Part shown: positions 23,201-34,537 of the stretch, piece by piece | Layout: each line of letters opens with the position of its first letter | Numbering within the stretch: the stretch's first letter is position 1 | NCBI GenBank assembly: GCA_018350325.1 | Contig: JAEVLN010000020.1 | Span: 651,796-715,795 of the forward strand | Direction of reading: 5' to 3' | Source: Globodera rostochiensis | Lineage: Eukaryota > Nematoda > Chromadorea > Rhabditida > Heteroderidae | Length of the DNA: 64,000 nt | Notes under the pieces: model-generated | What the model was told of the DNA's origin: nothing | What the model saw: only the letters and a program-made list of their open reading frames with translations | Databases searched by the model: none | Position numbers and translations under genes: made by a program

Positions 23201-24344
23201 GGAAGGCGGAGAAAGTTGTCAAAGATGTTAACGAAGTGGGGGGGGGGGGATGACGGCAAAATGAACTTAATTGAGACGAGCCATCAAAGACATTTGGTAT
23301 TAACTACAACGAGACGGTGGTTGTTTCGCATTCACCCAAGACACCAATGGGGAAACACACCTCGTCGCATGCCGAACAGCGCGGTTTGTGTAACTCTGCA
23401 AAATGGCGCTCACAAAAGACCTTCTCGTCCCGGACACAATAAGTGAGGTCGACGAGCAACTAAAGGTTTCAGCGACTCAAAGAAAAACTTCCAAAGGTCA
23501 CTTATTTCAACTCAAAATATTGTTATTCTTACGGTCAACCTTTGAGAGCCCCCCCCCCCCTCTGTTTGCCCTTGCCTGATCACAAGTGCAACACGCAAAA
23601 CAGGCGGCATGCCATCCAGTGGACTCGCCCAACTTCGGTGCTATGACGCCCATCTCATTGCGTTCAACGACACCTCGGCACTTCCGACATTCCTCAAAAG
23701 GCAATTGTGGGATTGTTTGGATCTCGAAGCAAATACAATTGCTTTCGGCAAATTCGTGTTGATGAATCCAATGTCCAGCGCCACTTCGTTGCGGGCATTC
23801 ACAAATTCCTCGTAGAGACGACGTTCCTGCGGTGTTTTCAAATGCTTGCAGTACGCAATGGACAGGTCCTGACGCGGCAACTGAATCATCAACTGCTTTT
23901 CCCGATTCTTTTCACCGATGCTGTTTAGACGGGGTATCATGTGGTTCGGCAACTGATGAAAAGCAAATTCAATTCCAGATAATTTAAATGATTAGAAATA
24001 ACCGACCTGTGACATGTACTCCTCGATCTGAATATTTGATTTACCGTTTTGCTCGTAAAAGCAAGTTCATTGGCAAGAAATATAGTAATTACGACTTCCC
24101 CCCCCCTCCCCCTCACTTTGATTCTACTAATGCCAGGCGGCACCCACGCGTAGCCGTGCCCAACGGAGCCAATGCCTGCAATGTCGCTGTTGTTCTGTTG
24201 CTGCTGTGCTCCGCCGCTTTGCTGCTGTTGTGAGAGTTTCCGCTGTTGCAACACTTTGGCCATCTCTGAAGACGATTTGAGGCCGAGTCGTTCGTACACA
24301 CTCAATGCCTGGTTGCTGCTGGGCTCGTGTTCGTTTCGGTCGCA
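20265..24344 (-). CDS. lim-9: LIMPETin-type PET + six-LIM protein, core exons
   Basis: Cytoskeletal/nuclear adaptor of the LIMPETin (Limpet, C. elegans LIM-9) family. A PET domain precedes six zinc-binding LIM domains. Exon 24344 starts [17 protein letters not shown], then a Gln-rich linker and [11 protein letters not shown] 21-nt micro-exon (24027-24007, IEEYMSQ) joins to [21 protein letters not shown] and [26 protein letters not shown] (PET). LIM1: ECRKC...[13 protein letters not shown] intron (23575-23460), exon 23459-23361 ([14 protein letters not shown]). After a 1.7 kb intron come LIM2 (exon from 21623, [11 protein letters not shown]), LIM3 ([11 protein letters not shown]), LIM4 ([11 protein letters not shown]), LIM5 ([11 protein letters not shown]) and LIM6 (WHNDC joined to FLCSQC; last exon 20379-20265). 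Cys/His spacing is intact in all six. Oddity: the frame changes between PET and LIM1 near 23750 without a usable intron (see findings). Confidence 0.9.
21650..23360. other. long LIMPETin intron with poly-G tracts
   Basis: Intron between LIM1 and LIM2 exons. It contains G runs at about 21937-21967 (about 30 bases, the longest in the window), 22770 and 23229, seen as C runs in the transcript, and purine-rich strand asymmetry at 22590-22820. Open frames here are low-complexity shadows. No embedded gene recognised. Confidence 0.6.
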
Positions 24345-26973
24345 CTTGCAATGCACACAAACTTTCCTTTAATGAGCTTAATTTATGCAGCAACAATAAA
24401 ATGCTAATTTGTAAGGAAAAATAAATCGCATTTTGTTACCGATGAAGTGAATTAAAGGGATTTTCTATGATAAAAGCGGAAAAATGCGTATTAATCTAAG
24501 TGCAAAATCAGTTAAAGAAGAAATCGAATTGAATGATTCTAAGAGCAGCAACAACGAGGCGAGATTAAAATTGAATTGACGAACTTGTTCCAGCCAACTT
24601 GCCAATTCAACTTTATCACATTTCAAACACAAAATATCAAAATCAATTGGGAAATAAAAGTGGCGAACGATGAAAAGGAAAGGAATGAGAAAGGATCGGT
24701 TTATGCAATAGCGCCCGGCTGAATGAGGGGAATGTGAGTGGGGGGAGGAGGGGAGGGAGGGGGGGGGGGGGGGGGGGGGGGTACGGCGAGTGCAGTGAGT
24801 AAACAGGCGGGAGGGGACATGCGAAGCGGACAATGTTTTTGTCTTTTCCCCTCGGATGAATTGTGGCAGCAGATTCGCCATTCCCAATTCGGGATTTGGC
24901 GGGGAAGAGGGTGGAGTGGGAGGGGGGGGGGGGGGGGGGGGAAGTCCCCAAAGACTGCGGAGATGGAAGGCATTGCATAATAAATCATCCCCCGTGGTAT
25001 AGCCAACAAATCCAAAATATGGCCAAAAGCGGGAGAAAGTGACTGCATCGGTGGTTTTTAATCTCGAAAACGAAAAAAGCACACAAATTCAATCAAACCA
25101 AAAATGATTTTTCTATTTTGGATCAATGTTGCTCAACCCCCAGCATGAAATATGAATAAACTTACACCGCCCTATCGGTCTGAAGCATCCGACGACGATT
25201 CGTTCCTCCAACCGTAAAAGCGGAGAAATTGCCGCAAAACGAAGAAATTATAATTGCCAAATGCCAAACGAAGACATAACATGCAGATGAGACCAAAGGC
25301 CGTCCTACGCCGGGCCAAAAATAGAATATAATTAAAATATAATTGAGCAAACGCCGATGAGATGTCCTGAACAACGCAGCAAATTGTTGATTTAAAAAAA
25401 AAGATTCAAAGAAGAAGAGAGGACGACGTTCAATTTGAAAAATGTGGGATTTGATTGAGCTTTGAGGCACAGTTGTGGCCAATTAAAGAAGGGAAGGAAA
25501 GAGGAATAAGCGAACGAAAAAGAAAGGCCGACATGCTTTTACTAGATAAATCAGCCTGGGCTCGTCACAATCAGTCAACTCATTGAAGTAAAAAGGAATA
25601 TTTGAGGGGATGAGGAAGTGAATGAATGCAATGTTTGGAGAATGACGGGAAGCTTCAAGTAATTTAACTCTGCTCTCCTCAATTTCTTCGATTGCAAATA
25701 TCGAAATTCTTACGCTTTGGTGGGATGATGGATTTAGTGAGAAGTGCCCTTCCCTCTCTCCATTTCCCACCTCTTCCAAACAATTTCTTAAATATTCCAC
25801 GGAGTTTCTCAGTTTCTCCATTTCGCCATTTTTGACCTACAGAAGAAGATAAGATGAGGAGGAGGAGAGAATGGGCAGGCACCCGAGGGCAGAAAGGAAA
25901 GGATGTGGAGGGGGGGGGGGGGGGGGGAAGGGGAAATGGCATCCGAAAAGTCCCCCTCCCCCCTTCTCACGGCCTTCCTACTTCCGCTGGCCGCTCCTAA
26001 TGCCATTTTCGCCATATAAATCTCACCCAAAGGCATGGAGCCCCGTCGTGCGATGGCATTTGTTCTTCTGAAGGCAGCAATCCCCCCCCCCTCAACACAC
26101 CCAACACCCCCCCCCCCCCCTCAACACACCCAACACCCCCCCCCCCTCCCCTCTTGCACAAAGTGTTAAATTGGAAGCAAAAAGCAAGAGAGAAAATGAA
26201 GGAGCAAAAACGGGAAAAATGGATTGGTAATCCAGCTTTGTCAGAAAGAAGATGATAAATTGCCGAACGACAAAATACAATTTTAACACCAAAATGTGTG
26301 GACGGGTAAAAATGGTTGATTTTCAATGCAGAGATTTGAAGAGATGACATAAATGTCTCCGAAAAGAAAGTGGAACTTTGCTTCAAACAATGCGCATGTC
26401 ATTTGCATTAGTCTGTTCTTAATAATTGCGTAAATGCAAAATAATCCACACTAAATACTTTCTATAAAGTATTCAAGGTTATGCAACAGAAAAAAAATTC
26501 TCCGTTTTTTAAAATTATTTGTTGTTGCAGAAAGCACAATGTTTGGGTAATTCCAAAATTAGCCATTCCATTTTTGTCACTACTGCCCTTCGGTTATAAA
26601 CATTTTTGCCATTAGTCTCCGTCCCATTTTGCTTTAACAGGCGAGCAGTTAGCGTCATTCTCTCATAACATAAATGATGAATGAGGCATAACAATGAGAG
26701 GTTTTGAGAGGACAAAAGAAAGAGGAGGAGGTGGAAAGAGAATAGAAAGGAGGAGGCAAAAGTATAAAAGAGCGGAATAAGCAGTCAGAAAACCGATTCC
26801 GTCCCTTTTACTGTTATTGATTCTGAAAACAAAAATGGACCAACCGCCAGGTGTGGGGCCGAAACCCATAGCAATTGCAGATGGCCATCCGGGAACAAGG
26901 CTGGCCCACCTGAGAATCATTCATTCGTCATTGCCCACCCCGCCGCTTATTTTGCTGCTTTCCCTTAGCCCAC
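24345..26973. other. long LIMPETin intron with poly-G/C tracts
   Basis: Intron between exons 27111-26974 and 24344. G runs at about 24761-24780, 24919-24941 and 25910-25927. C runs at about 26084-26091, 26107-26120 and 26137-26146, the last two within a short CAACACACCCAACACCCCCC tandem. Long Pro/Gly-rich open frames are translation shadows of these tracts. No gene recognised. Confidence 0.6.
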
Positions 26974-29900
26974 CTCCACGTCGATGACGTGTGCCATTTG
27001 TATGTTGCGTGCGTTGTCACCGCCGCTCGACGAGGAACGCTCCGCAATGCCGGCCCCGATGCTGCTGTTTGAACGCCAGCGATTCTGTCCCGGAGTGCCA
27101 CCAAAAATGCTCTGGAAAGAAAGAAGGAGCAAATGGGTTAATCAGAATTTGCGAAAAAAGCAAAACGTATGAATGAACAAACGAACACACACAACGTGAA
27201 GGAATGTGTTAAAAGACCTGTTGGAATCTGCGACGCCAACTCATTAGTGTGTGTGTGTGTTTTTTTTGTGAAGAGAGCCGAAAAAAACCCAAAAAATGTT
27301 TTTAACGAAACAATTGTGCCGTTTCAGTCAATTTTATGGATTAATGGTGGTACCGAAAAAATTTTATGTGTGGGAGTCCGCAATTTCCGCTAAATTAGTC
27401 TTTTTCGTTATGCCACGATTGGTAGCTTCGTATATTTGTGGTACTTTTGGAGGACATTAGGGAAATGGGAGAAGTGAGAGAAAAACGAATAGAATTCATT
27501 GGATTTTAATTAATGTATGTTAATCTAGCTTTAATTCGCTTAAAAAAAGAGAACATCAGATGATGAGCATAGGTTAAGCACCAAATTTAACGGAATGAAA
27601 TTTTGTGCTAAAATTTTGTTACGAAAAGTGACATAAACGAGAGAAAAAGGAAATTAAAAGGAGAAACCGTCACTATATTATTTATGAATTGCAGGATAAG
27701 AGGAAAGAAACATGGACTAAGGGGAAGGGGGGCGAACAGTGGCAAGGAGAAGCCGAAGGGCCAAAGGAGAAGCAGAAGAGCCAATCCCCCCCCCCCTCTC
27801 CAAATCCCCCCCCCCCACAGCACACACATTTTGGCACTGGCATTCATCCCCATTTACTCTGTTATGTTTTGTGTGGGCTTAGCGAGGGGAAAACGTTGGT
27901 GGAGGGAAGAAAGAACGGGCAAAAGAGGATGGGGGTGGGAGAAGGGTTGGATGATGAGGACGGAGAATCCGTGGGATGGACGAGGGTGCCAGCCCAACTT
28001 GGAGGTCCGACGAGATTTGGGCACTCGGCCGAATGCCATGAGAAGTTAAGCTTACGACACCGACAGAAGCAGACGAAAAACCCTGCAGAGAAAAGCGATG
28101 GACCGGAAAAATCCGGTGGACTAACTGGACGAGACACGGAGGAGAACCGACGGAACAAACGCCCCCCCCCCCCCCATCTCTGCCCCAAATTCAATTCGCA
28201 ATCTCTCCCCCCGTCCAAAAGACTTTTCACTCAATTGACCAAAAACTGTCTCTACCAATAAATGTTTTGAAAGTGAAGGCTTAAAAGACGCGTTTAAGGA
28301 CGTTGGCAAACAAAAAAAAGTCGTCTCAAAAACAGAAGGTCGGAAAAACAATCGATTCAACCGAAATGTGCGATTATTCCCCCCAACCCCCCACCTTTGT
28401 TGGCTGTTGCTCTTCGACTGTCGTGTTTCTTCGTACGTTTTGTTGCCATTTTAGCCGCTCTCCGGTGAGAACACTTCTGAATCCTCCCTCGAAGATTTTC
28501 TGGCCGAGTTGGTCCATTGCCCCGGTCATTTTTAAATTAATATTCGACCTCCCTGAAAATATCAAAATTATTTTAATTAAATATTTTTGTTTGGTACCAT
28601 TCACAAACAAATTTTGCGTTGTTTTGATCGCTGAAGAGGGCCGTCGAACGACCAGAGGTGGCTGGTTGAGCACAGCGGACGGTTTGACGACTTTGGAACG
28701 GCAATATTCCACAAGGGCACCCTCCTCAAACTCGGCATCATCATCGTCTTTATTATACTGTAAAGGAATTTCTGTTTCGGAAAATGTCATTTAAATTCAA
28801 AGCCATACTCGAGGGTCGTCGGTCACGTCTTCAATGCGAAGACTATCGTCCTTCAGCCCGACATTTCCTGGTCCCGAATTCCGACGTCCATTGGCATCCG
28901 TTGACGAATTCGCACACGGCCGCTTGAAGGGATGAACAGTTGCGATCATCGCCATGTTTTCGTGGACGGAAATATTTGAGTCAGCGTTTGACTGCAAAGG
29001 TTAGGGGTAAAATCCAACACAAAACGCACTCATCACAAAGCAATTTAAGGCATGAAAATTAACGAAACCAAAAACAGAAAATAAGAAAAAGAAACAGAAA
29101 AAGGAAGCCCAAAAGCCTATCTTTTTAATAAAAGAAATCGTCGTTGCTCGAATTCTGTTTTTAATCCATCAAAGGAAAATGAAACGATTGGCGAATTGAT
29201 GGGAAGGAAACCGATCAAAAGACGACGAGTGTTCGTTCCCGCCTCAGAACGGACTATTCTTCGCCTATTTCCATTCGATGACCTCAATTTTGTTCAATCG
29301 AATTTTAAACGCACAAATCGCCTCCATCACCAGCACTTAACCATCCAAACAAAACAAAAAAAAGAAACCTTTTTTGCGCATTAACCAATACAACCATAAA
29401 AACGAATGTCTTTTTTAAATAATAAAAACTACGCTAATTGATTATAGGTATATTGTTTTTTTGTTTTGTTTTTTTGCTTTGCGGTCGAACGAATAAACGC
29501 CCACCCTTTAACCGGTTTCCTGTCCAAATGGTCGCGTTCGTTGCTCTGGTGTGAATTACGCAAATAAATGAGCCAAAGCAATTTAATTATGCTTATTATC
29601 GATAAAAGAATAACAGGCAATTGAAATCGCGGGCAAAAAATGCAACTAACAAAATTCTTTAATTTTATAAATTAATTGGATTTCCTTCCCAATTAAAACC
29701 AAATGCCACCTGTTTGTCCCCATCGCCGCCGTTATTTTCCCTCGGCTTCAGCCGCACTTTCCGTTCCTTCTGCGGTGTCTTCAGAATGCGTGCGTAGCCC
29801 ACACTCATCCCATTGTCGTCGTCGTCGTCGTCCTCAAATTGAAGTGCTGTCCTTTCAGCCGACCGATGAGTGTGCTGCAGTTCGAGTGACTTAATTTGAA

Positions 29901-30533
29901 CAAAATTAAATTTGAAGATTTCAGGCTCATCTACAATATTAAGGACTATTCAAAACCGATACCCGCTGTATCTGTAACTCGGAATGGCGGTCTGACTGTA
30001 TTAGATTTTTTGACGGATTACTAATGCCCGGATTTTTAAGTTTTTGCGCTCATATGTTCTAATGAATACAGCCCAAAAATAGACTTTTCGCGTTATTTGA
30101 GCTTTTTGGACAAGTTTGAAATTACATATTTTAGCATAGTCAGGAATCGGCATTTTTGGAACTTATATTATATGTGCGCTATTTGGCCATTTTTGGGGCA
30201 TATACTACTCGGTATAAAAGAAAAGTACAGTCCGTGTTGTCAGTTCCCGCAAATCTTCGGACGCGGCTAAAGCGAATTACAGGTACCGACATTGAATCTG
30301 CTCGGGTAGTAGGAGTTTACAATTCTATTCGCGCTTGGTCCCGTTAAGAAATGACTCACTAAATTTTTTGTTTGCCCTTGTTGCATCTTCTGCTCTGTGA
30401 CCATACCGACACAGCCGTCCATTTCAGAAGTGCCGAGAAGTTTTTTCATAGAGGGCAATTTGTGAATGTAAATATCACCATATTTTCCGCCGTCTCCACG
30501 CGTCAAATACTGCACCTTATCCGGCTCTTTGTT
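26974..30533 (-). CDS. probable 5' exons of the LIMPETin gene (long isoform)
   Basis: Six open exons on the same strand as the PET-LIM core have good splice signals and matching phases: 30533-30360 (58 codons, CTCTCCAAG acceptor, GTGAGT donor; DKVQYLTRGDGGKY); about 29878-29709 (acidic Asp run, GYARILKTPQKERK); about 28991-28811 (NADSNISVHENMAMIA); about 28757-28610 (YNKDDDDAEFEEGALVEY); about 28551-28397 (MDQLGQKIFEGGFRSVL); and 27111-26974 (SIFGGTPGQNRW). The last ends in phase 0, as required by the exon starting at 24344. I recognise no domain in them. They may instead be a separate gene, but the strand and continuous phase favour one long gene. The initiator exon is not found, and it could lie beyond 30533. 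RNA evidence would settle it. Confidence 0.5.
29930..30240. repeat. diverged copies of the GGCGGTCTG / GTACAG repeat
   Basis: CTCGGAATGGCGGTCTG at about 29970-29990 and GGTATAAAAGAAAAGTACAG at about 30210-30232 match the repeat at 18245-18340 and 18700-18815. Between them is AT-rich sequence without genes. It falls in an intron if the LIMPETin 5' exons are correct. Confidence 0.4.
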
Positions 30534-32117
30534 CTTGGAGAGACAACAAAGGCCAAAATTGGTGAGTTTCGGCATTGGCATGAACAGCAGTGGAAGGGAG
30601 GGTTGGACCGTTGGATGGACGTTTTATGTAACACCCTGTGCAGCTACATACATAAATTTCTGTTTTGGAAGGACGAATAATAAGTTAAGTCAAGCCAACA
30701 GCTGGGTGCCAACGCAATTACAACATAACAAGCAAGTCAAGCGAAAAAATAGGCGTACTTAAATTCCACCATACAGCCAACCGGATTCGAACTTTGCTTC
30801 AAGTAAAGAAACGACTCAAAACATTATTGAAATTTGAATCTCCACTGATTTTACATAGAGCCCGGATAATAAAGTAAGAAACATAAATGCAAAACTTTGT
30901 TTATCTCTCCAAGTCTCAAGGTCGATCGAATGCCGATTGTGAGACCGTTGCGATGATGGAATTATCCGCAGTACTTTATCCATGCGAAGAGAGAGTCGAG
31001 AATCAAAATGATCATATTAAAGCCCGGATTATATTAACTAAAAAAAGCGAAATAGTGACAAAATCTAGCCAATTATTTGTAAAAACCTTCAAAATTCGTC
31101 ATCTTTATTAATTTTGCTCTCACAATTGTAATTTAATATTTTTCACACGTTTTGGAAAATTTTATAAAAAATATCAAATTAAAAATTTTTTTAGGGAAAA
31201 TGTCGATTTTGGGGTGGATTTTCTCAAGAAAAATGCCTAATATGGCGTTATTGATTTATTCTCAAAAAACCAAAATATTGATTTATGTTGACTAAAAAGT
31301 CGCTCTAACACAAAATATTTTAAAATGAAGGCTATTTCCGGGCTTCTCTCGTCAAACCCTATTCGCAAAAAATAAGAATTTTTTTAATTTTGATAAATTT
31401 TCCAAAAAAACCACAAAAAGCTGCTAAAGCAGCAGAATTACAACATTGCTTTAAATGCTCAGTTTTTATTTTCTATTGAGAATTCGTAATCAGTGCATCA
31501 AATAACATTTTAGAACAAATACCACAAATTTTGACCAAAGGGTGCATATTTTATGTGCATATTTTGGCATTTTCGCCATTTTTCAAAAATTCCTTAACAA
31601 AAATGCAATAAAAACAGAAAATATGTATACCCCTAAAGATCGATTTTTTCAAAATTTCAAAAAATGCACCTCTAAAATTGACTTTTTAAAAACTTTCAAA
31701 AATGCACCCCTAAAAATTGACCTTTTCATGATTTGGGGAATTTATATTGAATTTGGATGCATATTTTTCATTTTATGTGCATATTTTTGGATGCCCTAAT
31801 AATAATATGTTAAACAAGTGTTTGGGCGAGTCAAAGGTTGAAATCTCTCATGTGAATTGCAATACACACATAGCATATAAAAAGCTAAGCATTTGGTTGG
31901 GCTGTGTTCGGAACAAGAGAATAGTGGGGCGGGGAGGGGTGACGAAGCTCCTTTATTAAAACTGGTTCCACATACTGCCCCCTTCATTTTATTTCTTAAT
32001 TTTCTGTTGCATGGATTTCCTTTTCCATCTGTCATGTAATTATTGATAAATTCAGGTTGGACTGATTACGATTGCCGTTGAATTCTTTTCTCTCTAATAA
32101 AAGTTTGCTAACGCAAG
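30534..32117. repeat. AT-rich spacer with short direct repeats
   Basis: Upstream of the last traceable LIMPETin exon and of moag-4. Around 31620-31735 three imperfect copies of a unit of about 40 bp (ATGCACC(C/T)CTAAAAATTGACTTTTT plus TTTCAAAA) occur in tandem. At 31545-31570 and 31755-31790 a TTTATGTGCATATTTT motif is repeated on either side of them. Open frames here are AT-rich and unlike known proteins. The moag-4 promoter should lie near the right end. Confidence 0.45.
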
Positions 32118-32677
32118 ATGACCCGTGAGTTTATTTAAATTAGTAAGACTTAGAATTTCGGAAATTTCAGGCGGTAACCAGCGTGACTTGGCGCGGGAAC
32201 GTAACATGAAGAAGCTTCAACAACAAAAAAAGGCGACTAAAGAAGTATGTGCAGGCGAAGTTGTAAGATCCTATAGGACAAATCATAGACCCATCCAACG
32301 CTAAGGTTGTTTAACCCGTCATTGGAAAAAGTTGAATCGTTCAAACTCGGTTAAACACATGTCAACTAAGGAAAAAAGGTAATGCTGTGCTTTGTGGTCC
32401 CCCTAAACCCCCGGAAACTTGTTATATGACTTTAAAAAATCTTTTATTTAAAAAAAAGGGGGGGGGGGACAAAGCACAGTATTACCGGAAAAATCAGTGT
32501 TGGTTCCAATGTAATAACTCCCCCAAGGCTGGGTCGTCAACCGAAAAACGAATGGAAAAGGACGCAGAAGTAATGCGTCAAAAGCAGCAGAAAGCGGCGG
32601 AGAAAAAGGCTCAGGACGAGAAAGCGGCTGGGCAAGCGTCCAATGTGGTCAAGGTGGACCCATTGAAGGGCCTGTAA
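32118..32677 (+). CDS. moag-4: SERF/MOAG-4 small EDRK-rich factor
   Basis: Small, highly charged protein that promotes amyloid-type aggregation in worms (MOAG-4) and in its human form (SERF). Three exons: 32118-32124 (MT plus split Arg), 32171-32244 (GNQRDLARERNMKKLQQQ) and 32528-32677. The signature MTRGNQRDLARE is the conserved 4F5 N terminus. The last exon reads EKRMEKDAEVMRQKQQKAAEKKA and ends KVDPLKGL, as in nematode MOAG-4. About 73 residues in total, the usual length. The second intron contains a short inverted-repeat element (32378-32486) with a 10-base G run. It converges on smn-1, 285 bp away. Confidence 0.92.
32378..32486. mobile_element. MITE-like element in the moag-4 intron
   Basis: About 109 bp. 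The terminal inverted repeats pair GGTAATGCTGTGCTTTGT with ACAAAGCACAGTATTACC (one mismatch over 18), with a C/G-rich inner extension. It is flanked by GGAAAAAA on the left and GGAAAAAT on the right, a candidate 8-bp target duplication with one mismatch. An 8-bp duplication would suit hAT-type MITEs; this class call is inference. Confidence 0.7.
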
Positions 32678-32961
32678 CAAATGCTACCTGATCGATTTCC
32701 AATGTTCAGATCGTTTATTGTCAAAAACCCGCCTTAATATTTTCTCAAAATTGTAACCTTCATATTTTCGTATGTGATACGCTTAAGCACAACGGCTAGA
32801 GGTTTAACTTTTATTCAATGATTTTAAAAACACGTCGATCAGAACAATTGCATGTCAAACAAGACGACGCCACGAGAATAAAAAGATAGATGGACGAGTG
32901 AGATGTAATAAATATAGACGGACGATCAACCAGTGAAAAAATTAAGTCTCATGAGCGGCTC

Positions 32962-34289
32962 CTATTTCGGCTTTTGCTGGGACGTCTTCGCGTGCATAAC
33001 CCCCTGATAAAACCCTGAAATGTCTTTCAGTCGGTCCAATAATTGAGAAGTCTGACCGGTGTGATATCCTGACATGTACCATGACATGAGCATATTGGTC
33101 AGAGCCTCCTTCTCAGTTCCTGCAACTGCAATCTTTCCAAACATCGACGGTGGCGGAGGCGGACACAGATCCGGTATCTTAATTCTTGGGTGTTTTAGTG
33201 TAAGTTCCAAACACCTCGCCGGGCCTCACCGAGTTATGTAAATTGCTAGGCAAAAAACTGTAATCGACGCCCCGACTTTTTGCTTTTTGCCATCCCCCGT
33301 TACGAACTACGCCTATATAGACATGGATCTTACCGGAAATGCATCTTTCTTCGCGCTGTCCGCAATCTAGGAAAAAGACTTTGGGTTTGTCTCTTATTCA
33401 TTTTACCTTGGTCGCTCCACTTGTCTCTTCCGCTTCCTGATCAGCCGCGTCTTCGGCAGCTTCAACATCGGAATCGCTAAAAAAATAGAAACAATGTTAA
33501 TTTTCAATTAGTATTTCCCGACATCTCGGATTTGAGGCTTTCTCGGATTCCCTCCAAATATAAATTGACAGTACTGCTGTTTTCGCTAGCGAGTTTTGGA
33601 ATTTTCGCAACCCATCCAAAAGGGCAAACATGCGTTTATATTTGAAGGATTTATCTTGGCACATCGAAGAAACTCACGCTAAAAGGTCCTCCAGTTTAAG
33701 AATGGCCTTCTGCTCATATCCGGTGTACGATACAGTGCAGGCCTTTTTGCCAACTGAAATCTCCTCGATTTGTGCAGGGTACCATTTTCCATCGGCTTCA
33801 TAAGGGGCCATGCATTGGTCGCCAACCTTCCACTGAAAACAAAAGTTATAGTTTGACAGGCGACATGCTCACCAGTAAATATAAAAAATTAGGCCATAAA
33901 ACCAAGAAAAAAGCCCAAAGTTTGAAATAAACCTTTCGGTTCCCCTGCTGTGGAGCTAATGAAGAGCTGTCATTGATGCCCGAATTGTGCGTATTATTCT
34001 AACAGAGCAAATAGTTTCATGTAAAACATAATTCATGGCAAACTCACCAAACTTTTTGCGGTTGTCCGATCATACATTTTAACAAATTCTGCGTCATCCA
34101 ACTCATAGTTGTCCCTCTCAACAGACTTCTTAAACAAAGCTGAGAAAAGTACGTCTTATAACACGATCAAAAAAAGAGATCAATACACAAGCTGAACCCA
34201 ATACTAAATGTTTTCTCTTTGCTTCCACCAACGCAAACCTTTTGGAACAAAATCTTATCGCTGCCACTTTCCGACACTGTAGAACTCAT
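32962..34289 (-). CDS. smn-1: survival motor neuron protein (Tudor domain, SMN complex)
   Basis: Core of the SMN complex that loads Sm rings on snRNAs. ATG at 34289 (MSSTVSESGSDKILFQK). The next exons give the Gemin2-binding N-terminal region (ALFKKSVERDNYELDDAEFVKMYD). The Tudor domain follows (WKVGDQCMAPYEADGKWYPAQIEEI, VSYTGYEQKAILKLEDLL; about 33840-33680), with the aromatic cage Trp and Tyr present. An acidic linker follows. The last exon has a short Pro run (CPPPPPS) and the oligomerisation YG box LTNMLMSWYMSGYHTG. After the YG box a short extra tail ends SQQKPK, so the protein runs slightly past the usual end. Domain order matches SMN throughout. It converges with moag-4. Confidence 0.93.
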
Positions 34290-34537
34290 ATCGAATATTT
34301 TGCGAACTAAACCTGCAAATACGAAATGTAAACTTGATACAGAACAAGATTAATATTTACAGTCAAAAACTCGCTACGAAAAAAACGCTTCAATTTTTTA
34401 ACCAAAATTTATTTACGAAGTCGAATGAATACATCGCATCCGAGACAAACAACTATCATCTGATAAAGTCAATGAGAAAATGGTCGAAAGATTCTTCGCA
34501 AATTTTAGATCCATTCGTCGTACTAAATTCACTTCCA

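Noticed and set aside
23987..24396. overlapping Gln-, Leu- or Cys-rich ORFs on both strands
   Set aside because: Shadows of the Gln-rich linker in the LIMPETin PET exon.
24465..25082. 205-residue minus ORF with poly-Pro stretches
   Set aside because: Proline runs are translations of poly-G tracts on the other strand. No conserved motif, and it sits inside a large intron.
26500..26720. minus ORF (LSLLCLIHHLCYERMTLTARLL) as a gene
   Set aside because: Short, no family match, within a long intron and lacking splice context.
27689..28261. 190-residue plus-strand ORF rich in Pro, Lys and Glu
   Set aside because: Low-complexity composition created by C runs and purine-rich DNA; it lies opposite the LIMPETin introns and shows no domain or splice context.
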